NCBI GenBank assembly: GCA_029287275.1
Contig: JARFRL010000468.1
Coordinates: forward strand, 1 to 7,057
Direction of reading: 5' to 3'
DNA length: 7,057 nucleotides
Source of the DNA: Pontiella desulfatans
Lineage (GTDB): Bacteria > Verrucomicrobiota > Kiritimatiellia > Kiritimatiellales > Pontiellaceae
Shown piece after piece: positions 1 to 5,694 of this stretch. Below the pieces are notes generated by a model. The model saw nothing but the letters and a program-made list of their open reading frames with translations. It did not search any database and was not told the DNA's origin. Made by a program: the position numbers and the translations under genes. The first letter of the stretch is position 1, and each line of letters opens with the position of its first letter.

Positions 1-546
1 ATACACGCCTTCCTCAAGTGCGCTTTTCATGGCTTTCCCCGAAACGTCGATGATGACTTTTGCGCCCCTGTTTTTTCCGAGGCGCGCCACCCGCGCATAA
101 AAGTCAGCGGGCACGCCCGGAGGAAGGCTCCCGCTGGCCACCAGGTAGTCGGGTGCCGGCTCAACAGCCGATAATCCATCAAAAAATTGATCCTGTTCTT
201 GTTTTTGTAACGCCGGCCCCGGCATTCCAAAACGATACTGCCGGCCGGTGGATTCCTCCAAAATGACAAGGCTCTCCCGGATCAATCCCGCAATGGGAAC
301 CGGCCGATGATCCAGGCCTTCTTCATCCAGGAGTTCTTTAAGTCTCGCCCCCGTCAGTCCCCCCGCGGGATAAAAGAGGATGGATTCTCCGTCCAGTTTT
401 TTGATGGCCCGGGAGACATTCACCCCGCCCCCGCCGGGCTCAAAACGCGGGGGGTTGCAGTACAGCTTGCGTTCGGCCATGACGTGTGCAACGCTTGAGC
501 TCTTGTCGATCGCCGGATTCAAGGCCATGGTTACGATGGTTTTCAT
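1..546 (-). CDS. pfkB: PfkB-family phosphofructokinase, N-terminal part (runs off left edge)
   Basis: This is the first 182 codons of a ribokinase/PfkB-fold sugar kinase, probably cytoplasmic 6-phosphofructokinase II (ATP + fructose-6-phosphate to fructose-1,6-bisphosphate); 1-phosphofructokinase or tagatose-6-phosphate kinase are alternatives. Visible are N10-P11-A12-I13-D14 with the substrate-binding Asp, K27, the glycine-rich signature EPGGGGVNVSRAI at residues 36-48, PAGGLTG at 60-66, R90, YRFGMPG at 104-110 and SGSLPPG at 138-144. Spacing matches remembered E. coli PfkB almost residue for residue, including the FEPGGGG and YRFxMPG blocks, which favours Pfk-2 over FruK. The catalytic GAGD motif and the ATP-binding C-terminal half lie beyond the window, so activity cannot be judged. 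The ATG at 544-546 is preceded by AGGGAGGG (553-560) with 6 nt between, a good Shine-Dalgarno. It lies on the same strand as the ATPase genes but after a long gap, so it is probably transcribed separately. Confidence 0.9.
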   Translation of the reverse strand, partial: MKTIVTMALNPAIDKSSSVAHVMAERKLYCNPPRFEPGGGGVNVSRAIKKLDGESILFYPAGGLTGARLKELLDEEGLDHRPVPIAGLIRESLVILEESTGRQYRFGMPGPALQKQEQDQFFDGLSAVEPAPDYLVASGSLPPGVPADFYARVARLGKNRGAKVIIDVSGKAMKSALEEGVY

Positions 547-580
547 GGATAGCCCTCCCTGCAACGGCCTGAGTATTTCT

Positions 581-610
581 TTTATAGTTTCAGAACAATG
601 TGTTCGTTCG
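581..610 (-). promoter_or_regulatory. candidate promoter/operator of the pfkB-like gene
   Basis: On the minus strand a TATAAA hexamer (581-586) lies 34 bases before the pfkB start codon, a reasonable -10 position. A 13-bp inverted repeat, GAACA-CAT-TGTTC (593-605), sits just upstream in the -35/-10 spacer, where a repressor could bind. No good -35 hexamer is found 16-18 bp upstream of the TATAAA. This is pattern-based only, and chance occurrence in a locally AT-rich stretch is quite possible. Confidence 0.25.
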
Positions 611-674
611 ATTCCTTGCTATGGCATGTTTGACGCAAATCAGGAAAAATATTTTGCCAAGTCCCCCATGGCCT

Positions 675-884
675 TCATACTATCAGGGAGTATTCTTCGT
701 ATTCCGAAAATTTACTGGGCCGCGATATCATACCGGCTAAAAGTACTCGTACTTGAGATAATGTCCGGCAATTATTCGAACAGTCCGGCAGATGGCTCTC
801 CAAGGCGCAATCCCTGCAAGGGCTCTTCGCTATATAACTGGTTTCAAAATCAAACTTGTTTTTATTTATGCTTCCGAATGCCAT
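675..884 (-). CDS. small cysteine-rich protein, unknown function (69 aa)
   Basis: I do not recognise this gene with certainty. The start at 882-884 is chosen because GGAGGA (892-897) lies exactly 7 nt upstream; an in-frame ATG at 899 overlaps that Shine-Dalgarno and is less likely. The product has C23-x2-C26-x8-C35-x3-C39 (S-P-C-R-D-C-A-L ... L-P-D-C-S-N-N-C), which could bind one Zn2+ or an iron-sulfur centre. A short likely helix follows (residues 41-53), then an acidic, Tyr-rich tail (E-Y-E-E-Y). There is no signal peptide or membrane segment. Short proteins with CxxC...CxxxC near the N terminus are, from memory, common as unannotated small proteins in anaerobic Desulfobacterota. The base composition is more AT-rich than the ATPase genes. 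It lies downstream of atpG on the same strand, so it could be read through from the operon or have its own promoter. It could still be a chance ORF, but the start context and Cys spacing argue against that. Confidence 0.55.
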   Translation of the reverse strand: MAFGSINKNKFDFETSYIAKSPCRDCALESHLPDCSNNCRTLSQVRVLLAGMISRPSKFSEYEEYSLIV

Positions 885-891
885 CTGATAA

Positions 892-897
892 TCCTCC
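892..897 (-). promoter_or_regulatory. Shine-Dalgarno site of the small Cys-rich gene
   Basis: The minus strand reads GGAGGA, then 7 nt, then ATG at 884. This is a strong site at ideal spacing and is the main reason for calling the 69-codon ORF a gene and for choosing its start. Confidence 0.6.
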
Positions 898-903
898 ATT
901 CTT

Positions 904-923
904 TCTAATCTAATCTAATCTAA
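904..923. repeat. tandem pentamer (TCTAA)x4
   Basis: Four perfect copies of TCTAA (TTAGA on the minus strand). The array lies 6 bp upstream of the Shine-Dalgarno of the small Cys-rich gene, in its leader or promoter region. Perfect short tandem repeats of this kind are prone to slipped-strand changes in copy number. Confidence 0.9.
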
Positions 924-926
924 TGC

Positions 927-956
927 TTCCTGGTGGTTCCTGGTGGTTCCCGGTGA
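927..956. repeat. 10-bp tandem repeat, 2 perfect copies plus 1 degenerate
   Basis: TTCCTGGTGG occurs at 927-936 and 937-946, followed by TTCCCGGTGA at 947-956 (two mismatches). It sits between the atpG stop codon and the TCTAA array. No open frame is assigned here and no stable hairpin with a U-tract was found, so neither a function nor an operon terminator can be given. Confidence 0.85.
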
Positions 957-985
957 ATCCGGCCTCAAAGGGAGACCCAGGCACA

Positions 986-1879
986 TCAGCTCTCCACCGC
1001 ACTCAAGGCTTCAAAGCCGGAGATGACCTCGAACAGTTCCGCATCGATGCCGCTCTGGCGCAGTCGATGGAATGTCCTGTTGAGATCCTCCAGAAGTTCG
1101 TCGATGTTTTTGTCGGCGCGTTGCATCGCCGCCAGGCGGCTCGCGTTTTCACTGGCGAGGGATTCGGCGCATGCCCTGAAAAGCGATACGAAAAGATATT
1201 CGCGGATAAGCGCCCGCAGAGTCTCGGTTTTACTGCCCATGATCTCAGGCAAATTCTTCATTGGCCAGGGAAGCTCGGCGAGCTCGCGTCGCCATGTTTC
1301 GTCCAACGGCAGCAATCGTTGACTGACGGGCGTGTAAACCGCGCCGGACGCGGGGCGGTTGTAGAAGAGGTAAAGTTCGGTGACGTCACCCCGGTTGCGG
1401 CGCGTCTCGCTCTCCACGAGAATCTGCCCGACGAGCGGGGTGATGGCCTTGGCGGAGTTCGGCACGGTGAATAGTCCCAAAAGCGGCAGGCCAGCGTCCG
1501 CCAAGCGCGCATAAACACGCTCTCCGACGGCCCAGACGTTGGCTTTGTCCGCCGGACCCGCCAGCGCCTTGACCGCATAATCGGCCACCACGTCATTAAA
1601 CTGGCCCACCAGTCCCTGGTCTGAACCGAACACGACCGCGCCGATCGTACCCTTATTCGTTCGTCTTGTCTCTCCGCTCATCAATGCGGATGAAGCGGTA
1701 CCCCGGAAACAGACGCCCAACCCGAGCGCCACAGTACGATAGTAATCGCCCAACGCGCGCACCGATTGCTCGTATTGGCCGATACTGGAAGCGGCCAGAG
1801 CCTTCATCGTGCGGACGACCGACTGCAGATTTCCGGCACTGTCGATTTTTCGGCGCAGGCTCGCGGTTGTGTCGCTCAT
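986..1879 (-). CDS. atpG: N-ATPase gamma subunit (central stalk)
   Basis: AtpG is the rotor shaft inside the alpha3beta3 head and couples c-ring rotation to ATP turnover at the cytoplasmic face of the membrane. At 297 aa it has the usual gamma length. The N-terminal helix reads SLRRKIDSAGNLQSVVRTMK (residues 7-26), matching the family's I-x-S-x2-N-x2-x-I-T-x-A-M-K pattern, followed by alanine-rich helix continuation. The central Rossmann-like part has VVFGSDQGLVGQFN (82-95). The C-terminal helix contains E-Y-L-F-V-S-L-F-R-A-C-A-E-S-L-A-S-E-N-A-S-R-L plus AAMQRADKNIDE, the conserved C-terminal gamma signature. It is the last gene of the operon. Its ATG overlaps the atpA stop codon by 4 bp (ATGA), with GGGGAG (1885-1890) upstream, so translational coupling to atpA is expected. 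Unlike atpA and atpF, it has no Lys/Pro-rich tail. Confidence 0.95.
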   Translation of the reverse strand: MSDTTASLRRKIDSAGNLQSVVRTMKALAASSIGQYEQSVRALGDYYRTVALGLGVCFRGTASSALMSGETRRTNKGTIGAVVFGSDQGLVGQFNDVVADYAVKALAGPADKANVWAVGERVYARLADAGLPLLGLFTVPNSAKAITPLVGQILVESETRRNRGDVTELYLFYNRPASGAVYTPVSQRLLPLDETWRRELAELPWPMKNLPEIMGSKTETLRALIREYLFVSLFRACAESLASENASRLAAMQRADKNIDELLEDLNRTFHRLRQSGIDAELFEVISGFEALSAVES

Positions 1880-3522
1880 GACGGCTCCCCGGGTGACCCC
1901 TTGGGTTTATCCGGCTTTGTCTGTGACTTGGTTTCCGGCTTGGGTTGTTTTTGAGTTTCTTGTTCAGGCTCAGGCTCGGATTTCGATCCCTCTTCGGGTG
2001 AAAACGCTTCGAGCGCTTGGCGGGCGATTTTAATGATTGTTTCGCGATCCGCATCGCTCAACTCGTCGGCGACATCCAATCGCTCGCCCACCTTCGCCGG
2101 GATCTTTGCCGCCGCTTTGCGCACAGCCTGCTCGGCGTCCGTCATCCGATCAAGCGGCACGTCGTCGAATAGGTCTGCGGTCAACGCCAACAGCATGGAG
2201 ATTTGTGCGGGCATGGACACCGGGGCGAATTCCGGCTGCTTGAGGCATTCCCGAATGCGCCGCCCATGCTCGATAACCTTGCGGTTATCTTCATCCAGCC
2301 GGGCGCCGAACCGGGCAAAGGTTTCGAGTTCTTCAAATTGCGAGTAGGCGAGCTTGAGGTCGCCGGCCACCGCGCGGTAGGCGGCCCGCTGCGCCTTGCC
2401 GCCGACGCGTGAGACGGATTTACCGACATCAACCGCGGGCAGCACGCCCAATTCGAACAGAGACGGCGAGAGGTAGATCTGCCCATCGGTGATAGAAATC
2501 AGATTGGTCGGAATGTAGGCGGAAATGTTTTGCGCTTCGGTTTCGATGATGGGCAGCGCGGTGAGCGAGCCGCCGCCCAGCTCCTTGCGCAAGTGCGTGG
2601 CGCGCTCGAGCAGCCGCGAGTGGATATAAAAAATGTCGCCGGGAAATGCTTCGCGGCCGGGCGGACGGCGCAGCAACAGAGAAAGCTCGCGGTAGGCGCG
2701 GGCATGATGGGTGAGGTCGTCGTAAACGATCAGCACATCGCGGCCCGCTTCCATGAAAGACTCCGCAATGCTGGTGGCGGCATAAGGGGCGATGTATGCG
2801 AGGCCCGGCGGGTCGTTGCCCTCGGTGACGACCACGACGGTGTAAGCCATCGCATCTTTTTGCCGGAAGGTGGCCACGGCTTTGGCGATGGCGGCCCCCC
2901 GCTGGCCGATCGCACAATAGACACACAGGACATCCTTGCCACGCTGATTCAGGATGGTGTCGACTGCGATGGCGGTCTTGCCCGTCTGCCGGTCGCCGAG
3001 GATCAACTCTCGCTGACCGCGCCCGATGGGAATGAGCGCATCGATGACTTTAATTCCGGTTTGGAGCGGCACCGTGACGGGCGCGCGATCCATGATGGGC
3101 GCGGCGGGTCGTTCGATGGGCAGGCGCCGGCTTGCGGCCACCGGCCCGTTGCCGTCGAGGGGTCGGCCGAGCGGGTCGATGACGCGTCCCAGCAATCCGT
3201 CGCCCACGGCCACGTCCATGACCCGGCCCGTGCGCCGGACTTCATCCCCCGTGTTGAGATGCCAGTATTCGCCGAGCAGTACGACCCCGATTTCTTCCGG
3301 GTCCACGTTGAATGCGATGCCGAACACATCGCCGGGAAACATCACCAATTCATCAAAGCCGACGCCGGGAAGACCCGAGACACGGGCGATTCCCGTGGCG
3401 ACGCCGGTAATCGTGCCCACCTCCTGCGGCGTCAGTTGCGGCGTGAAGGTTTTGCGCCCCCGGCTTAGAACGGCGAACGCGCGGTCGAAGCCGTTTTGTA
3501 AAGAATCGGGCGGAACGCTCAT
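1876..3522 (-). CDS. atpA: N-ATPase alpha subunit
   Basis: AtpA is the non-catalytic nucleotide-binding subunit of the F1 head (548 aa; about 500-515 is usual). The order is a beta-barrel N-terminal domain (about 30-100), then the Walker A motif GDRQTGKT at 176-183 within G-x-G-Q-R-E-L-I-L-G-D-R-Q-T-G-K-T. The Walker B region L-I-V-Y-D-D-L is at 264-270, followed by THHARAYRELSLLLRRPPGR. The Arg finger lies in KSVSRVGG (R372), which reaches into the catalytic beta site. A helical C-terminal domain follows to about residue 508. A 40-residue Glu/Lys/Pro/Gln-rich tail (509-548) replaces the usual end and accounts for the extra length. The start overlaps the atpF stop by 4 bp (ATGA), with GAGGAGG (3527-3533) 4 nt upstream. 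All nucleotide-binding residues that can be read are intact, so the protein should be functional. Confidence 0.97.
   Translation of the reverse strand: MSVPPDSLQNGFDRAFAVLSRGRKTFTPQLTPQEVGTITGVATGIARVSGLPGVGFDELVMFPGDVFGIAFNVDPEEIGVVLLGEYWHLNTGDEVRRTGRVMDVAVGDGLLGRVIDPLGRPLDGNGPVAASRRLPIERPAAPIMDRAPVTVPLQTGIKVIDALIPIGRGQRELILGDRQTGKTAIAVDTILNQRGKDVLCVYCAIGQRGAAIAKAVATFRQKDAMAYTVVVVTEGNDPPGLAYIAPYAATSIAESFMEAGRDVLIVYDDLTHHARAYRELSLLLRRPPGREAFPGDIFYIHSRLLERATHLRKELGGGSLTALPIIETEAQNISAYIPTNLISITDGQIYLSPSLFELGVLPAVDVGKSVSRVGGKAQRAAYRAVAGDLKLAYSQFEELETFARFGARLDEDNRKVIEHGRRIRECLKQPEFAPVSMPAQISMLLALTADLFDDVPLDRMTDAEQAVRKAAAKIPAKVGERLDVADELSDADRETIIKIARQALEAFSPEEGSKSEPEPEQETQKQPKPETKSQTKPDKPKGSPGEPS
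1879..1998 (-). repeat. Lys/Pro/Glu-rich coding tail of atpA
   Basis: These are the last 40 codons of atpA. The tail reads like S-E-P-E-P-E-Q-E-T-Q ... K-P-D-K-P-K-G and is probably disordered. The DNA shares words with the atpB tail: GGCTTGGGTT at 1937-1946 (also 4718-4727) and GTTCAGGCT at 1962-1970 (also 4712-4720), in + strand reading. It is richer in A and T and in CCT, AAA and GAA codons than the gene core. Confidence 0.6.
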
Positions 3523-4373
3523 TCGGCCTCCTCGGGAGCGGCAGGTTGAGTCCCGGACTTCGGCTTGAACCCGGCTTGCGTTTCAGGTTCAGCCTCAGGT
3601 TTGGTTTTGGGTTTGGAGGGTTCTTGCAGCAGTTCGCCGACCCTCTTTTCCAGTGACGTCAGATAATCCGCGATGCTCCAGGCGACCTTTCGTCCGTTCG
3701 CAGTGAGTTCGATGCCGCTGATCACGTCCGGGGCGGTCTCGAAACGGACGTGGACTTCAGCCGAGAAGGTTTCGTTGAGCGCATGTTGGATCGCGGCTCT
3801 TTGTTCAGACGGCAGCTCAAAGGCGCTGTGCACGAGCACCGGATGGGAAGATGTTTTCAGGATCCTGGCAAAACCTTCCTTCGCCTCACCGTCCAGCTCT
3901 CGCAGGCGGCGCCTGAACACCTCGCTTATGCGTTCTTCCAGACTTGTCCCGGCGAGGTCCGTCAGCGCCTTTCGCGCGATGGCAAAAACTTCCTCCCGGG
4001 TCCGGCGGGTTATTTCGTCGTTCAGGCTCCGTTGTTCGCGTTCCATGGCGTCCTGTCGTTTGGCGTGCAGAACCTCGGCCGCCTGCCGCGCCTCATCGAT
4101 AAGCCGCTGACGTTCGGCTTTCGCCTCCTCCGTCGCCTGGCTCAGAAGGGCATCCCGCTGCCGGTCGAACGCCTTGTTTTTGCCCTTGAACGCCTCACGC
4201 TCTTTTTGAGCATCGGCCTTTTTTGCCTCGGCATCCGCAAGTTCCTTGGCGATCCGCTGCTCCCGCGCGTCGATGGCGTGGAGGATGGGTTTGTAGAGAA
4301 AGCGCTTCATCAACCATACCAGGATGAGAAAGTTGAGCGCCTGCGCAGCGATGGTGAACCAATCGATTAACAT
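3519..4373 (-). CDS. atpF: N-ATPase b subunit with delta-like C-terminal domain
   Basis: AtpF forms the peripheral stator stalk that holds the F1 head still against the a subunit. At 284 aa it is far longer than a standard b subunit (about 156-170 aa). One membrane helix lies at about residues 5-27 (W-F-T-I-A-A-Q-A-L-N-F-L-I-L-V-W-L), followed by the conserved R24-F25-L26-Y27-K28-P29-I30. A long charged coiled coil covers about 33-160. A globular region (about 176-247) contains S-A-F-E-L-P-S-E-Q-R, then P-D-V-I-S-G-I-E-L-T-A-N-G-R-K-V-A-W-S-I, then Y-L-T-S-L. It resembles the C-terminal domain of the F1 delta subunit (P-x-I-x-G-G-x-x-I-x-x-G-x-x-x-x-D-x-S-I). As N-ATPase operons lack atpH, this region probably does the job of delta. 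Residues 251-284 are a Lys/Pro/Glu-rich tail. A 4-bp gap separates it from atpE, with AGGAAAG in the end of atpE as a likely ribosome site. Confidence 0.93.
   Translation of the reverse strand: MLIDWFTIAAQALNFLILVWLMKRFLYKPILHAIDAREQRIAKELADAEAKKADAQKEREAFKGKNKAFDRQRDALLSQATEEAKAERQRLIDEARQAAEVLHAKRQDAMEREQRSLNDEITRRTREEVFAIARKALTDLAGTSLEERISEVFRRRLRELDGEAKEGFARILKTSSHPVLVHSAFELPSEQRAAIQHALNETFSAEVHVRFETAPDVISGIELTANGRKVAWSIADYLTSLEKRVGELLQEPSKPKTKPEAEPETQAGFKPKSGTQPAAPEEAE
3522..3623 (-). repeat. Lys/Pro/Glu-rich coding tail of atpF
   Basis: These are the last 34 codons of atpF: E-P-S-K-P-K-T-K-P-E-A-E-P-E-T-Q, then a second K-P-K-S-G block. The + strand shows TTCAGGTTCAG-type words (3582-3592) and CAGGTTTGG/TTTTGGGTTTGG (3596-3616), similar to the words in the tails of atpA and atpB. 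It is probably a disordered extension that is absent from ordinary b subunits. Confidence 0.6.
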
Positions 4374-4377
4374 CGGT

Positions 4378-4659
4378 TTACTTTCCTGTAGTTTGGGCGA
4401 TGATGTGGTTCCAGAACGGGTTGGCGAAAACGAGAATCATCGAGACCACGAAGCAGTAAATGGCCGTGGACTCGATCATCGCCAGGCCCACGAACAATGT
4501 CCGGGTGATGGTGGCGGAGGCGTCAGGCTGCTGGGCCAGCGAACTCAGCGCGGTCGAGACTGCGCGCCCTTCGCCCAGTGCCGGCCCAATGCAGCCGACG
4601 CCGGTGGTGAAGCCGGCGGTGACAATGGATGCCACCGCGATAAACGTCATGCTATCCAT
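4378..4659 (-). CDS. atpE: N-ATPase c subunit (Na+-binding rotor ring)
   Basis: AtpE forms the membrane ring that binds and carries the coupling ion. The 93-aa protein is a two-helix hairpin: helix 1 about 6-36, a polar loop with the typical A-Q-Q-P-D (42-46), R53, and helix 2 about 54-79 ending in F-A-N-P-F-W. Aligned with the Na+-type c subunit of Ilyobacter tartaricus (G-P-G-I-G-Q-G ... A-E-S-T-x2-Y), this protein reads G-P-A-L-G-E30-G and I62-E63-S64-T65-x2-Y68. The main carboxylate E63 and the Ser/Thr/Tyr ligands are kept, and Q32 is replaced by a second Glu (E30), as is typical of N-ATPases. This supports Na+ rather than H+ as coupling ion, by inference. The gene follows the largest gap in the operon (35 bp) and has AAAGGAG (4670-4676) 10 nt before the ATG, consistent with the separate, high translation that a multi-copy subunit needs. 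Confidence 0.96.
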   Translation of the reverse strand: MDSMTFIAVASIVTAGFTTGVGCIGPALGEGRAVSTALSSLAQQPDASATITRTLFVGLAMIESTAIYCFVVSMILVFANPFWNHIIAQTTGK

Positions 4660-4669
4660 AGTATTGTAT

Positions 4670-4676
4670 CTCCTTT
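4670..4676 (-). promoter_or_regulatory. Shine-Dalgarno site of atpE
   Basis: The minus strand reads AAAGGAG followed by an AU-rich 10-nt spacer (ATACAATACT) and ATG. It lies in the only real intergenic gap of the operon, so atpE can be initiated independently of atpB. The c subunit is needed in about ten copies per complex, which suits this arrangement. Confidence 0.6.
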
Positions 4677-4694
4677 GTTTTCATCGTTCATGTT

Positions 4695-5390
4695 TCAATG
4701 TGTTGGCTCAGGTTCAGGCTTGGGTTTACGCACGCGCGTGGCGGCCGCGATGTAAACCGTGGCCAGTATGAAGAAGATGTAGGCTTGCACCATGCCGGTG
4801 AGCAGGCCGAGCGCCTTCATCACGATCGGAAAGATAAACGGCGTGATGGTCAGCAGAATACCGATGATCATCGTCCCGCTCATCATGTTGCCGAACAGGC
4901 GGACGGCCAGGGCCAGCGTGCGCGAAAGCTCGCTGATGATGTTAAACGGCAGCATGATGAATGTCGGCTGCACATAGGACTTGAGGTAGCCGCCCCAGCC
5001 CCGTTCCACGATGCCGAACAGCGGCACGGCCACAAACACGCACAGCGCAAGCGCCGCGGTGGTCGAGAGCGAGCCGGTCGGCGGCTCGTAGCCGGGAAAG
5101 ACGGTGCACAGGGCGGCCAAGGCGACGAACAGAAAGAGCGTGCCCAAAAAGGGGAGATATTTTTTCGGGTGGCGCAGGCCCACTTCCTCGATTTGTTTCT
5201 CGGTCAGGGTGACGACGATTTCCAGCAGATTCTGCCAGCGGGAACGCTTGAGACCGGTGGAAAGTCTGCGGGTGATGAGTTTTGAACCGACGGCCAGTAC
5301 GAGCATCAGTCCCCACGTGAACACAATGGTGGCGTTGAGCTTCAGAAAACCGTGTTGCCAGAAGATGATCGCATCGGGACTAAGGTGCAT
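4695..5390 (-). CDS. atpB: N-ATPase a subunit (ion channel, stator)
   Basis: AtpB supplies the two half-channels through which ions reach and leave the c-ring. The 231-aa protein has about five to six hydrophobic segments (about 20-38, 78-98, 108-126, 143-164, 170-191, 198-217). The key block SELSRTLALAVRLFGNMMSG (residues 153-172) carries R164, equivalent to the essential Arg210 of E. coli subunit a, plus E154 and N168. The last helix contains G-M-V-Q202-A-Y-I-F, the conserved Gln of that helix. It ends in a short R-K-P-K-P-E-P-E-P tail. The ATG overlaps atpR by 11 bp and is preceded by AAAGGAGG (5397-5404) with a 6-nt spacer, the strongest ribosome site in the window, which decides this start. 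Confidence 0.97.
   Translation of the reverse strand: MHLSPDAIIFWQHGFLKLNATIVFTWGLMLVLAVGSKLITRRLSTGLKRSRWQNLLEIVVTLTEKQIEEVGLRHPKKYLPFLGTLFLFVALAALCTVFPGYEPPTGSLSTTAALALCVFVAVPLFGIVERGWGGYLKSYVQPTFIMLPFNIISELSRTLALAVRLFGNMMSGTMIIGILLTITPFIFPIVMKALGLLTGMVQAYIFFILATVYIAAATRVRKPKPEPEPTH
4698..4727 (-). repeat. Lys/Pro/Glu-rich coding tail of atpB
   Basis: The last 10 codons encode K-P-K-P-E-P-E-P directly after the final membrane helix of subunit a, then T-H. The core DNA word (+ strand CAGGTTCAGGCTTGGGTTTA, 4710-4729) recurs in pieces in the atpA and atpF tails. This is the shortest and cleanest copy of the repeat. Confidence 0.6.
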
Positions 5391-5694
5391 GACAGGCCTC
5401 CTTTGCCGGAGCGTTGTGGGGTTGGACCGGCGGGCGGGTGAGCCGCGTCACGATCAGGCGTGCCGTCACAAATCCAAGGAGACACACCAGCAGCCGCTCC
5501 CAATGACCGCCGGAAACAACATAAAATCCAGCCAGGACGGTGGTCATCCGCAGCAGCAGGCTGCCGAAAAACCAAAGCGCCGGCCGTTGGGACGAAACGC
5601 CCCTGCGAACCGTCCACCAAAGACCGCCGAAAAAAATCGCACCGAGTAAAACGCCCATCACCAAAACCGGTGCCAAACGCAACGTTTCATTCAT
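5380..5694 (-). CDS. atpR: N-ATPase accessory membrane subunit AtpR
   Basis: AtpR is a small membrane protein found only with N-ATPases. The 104-aa product has three hydrophobic segments: about 8-28 (with G-A-I-F-F-G-G-L-W-W), 40-61 (L-W-F-F-G-S-L-L-L-R-M-T-T-V-L-A-G-F-Y) and 66-84. Unusually, a charged Arg (R49) sits inside the second membrane segment. By inference it could pair with the carboxylate of the c subunit during ring assembly or contribute to ion specificity; the exact role in the family is not settled. A polar C-terminal tail follows residue 86. The start at 5692-5694 has AGGAGG (5701-5706) with a 6-nt spacer and overlaps the atpQ stop by 8 bp. The identification rests on operon position, length, topology and the S-L-L-L-R-M ... 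G-F-Y pattern. Confidence 0.88.
   Translation of the reverse strand: MNETLRLAPVLVMGVLLGAIFFGGLWWTVRRGVSSQRPALWFFGSLLLRMTTVLAGFYVVSGGHWERLLVCLLGFVTARLIVTRLTRPPVQPHNAPAKEACHAP

Larger units (their letters stand above)
547..985. other. intergenic stretch between pfkB-like gene and atpG
   Basis: This 439-bp region separates the ATPase operon from the PfkB-like kinase. It is visibly more AT-rich than the flanking genes. It contains the probable 69-codon Cys-rich gene (675-884), the two tandem repeats (904-956) and a weak promoter/operator candidate (581-605). I found no convincing rho-independent terminator for the ATPase operon. The best hairpins near 960-985 have stems of only 3-4 bp and lack a U-run. 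No tRNA-like or IS-like structure is visible. Confidence 0.6.

Noticed and set aside
656..672. Hairpin followed by T-rich run on the minus strand, possible terminator of the small gene
   Set aside because: The stem is only 4 bp (GCCA/TGGC) with a 9-nt loop, and the T-run starts several bases later, so it is too weak to call.
741..754. Palindrome AAGTAC-TC-GTACTT
   Set aside because: It lies inside the probable small Cys-rich gene, where codons explain the sequence, and the 2-nt loop cannot form a normal hairpin.
380..913. Plus-strand open frame of 177 codons
   Set aside because: It crosses the PfkB coding region antisense and the AT-rich gap. It has no family-like motif, and the opposite strand is well supported by conserved PfkB motifs and a Shine-Dalgarno.
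960..985. Possible operon terminator after atpG
   Set aside because: Only 3-4 bp stems (GGG/CCC, GCCT/AGGC) and no U-tract on the minus strand, so no terminator is called.
2530..3468. Plus-strand open frame of 312 codons
   Set aside because: It lies wholly antisense to atpA. Long open antisense frames are expected opposite GC-rich genes, and the translation is rich in Arg, Gly and Asp without domains.
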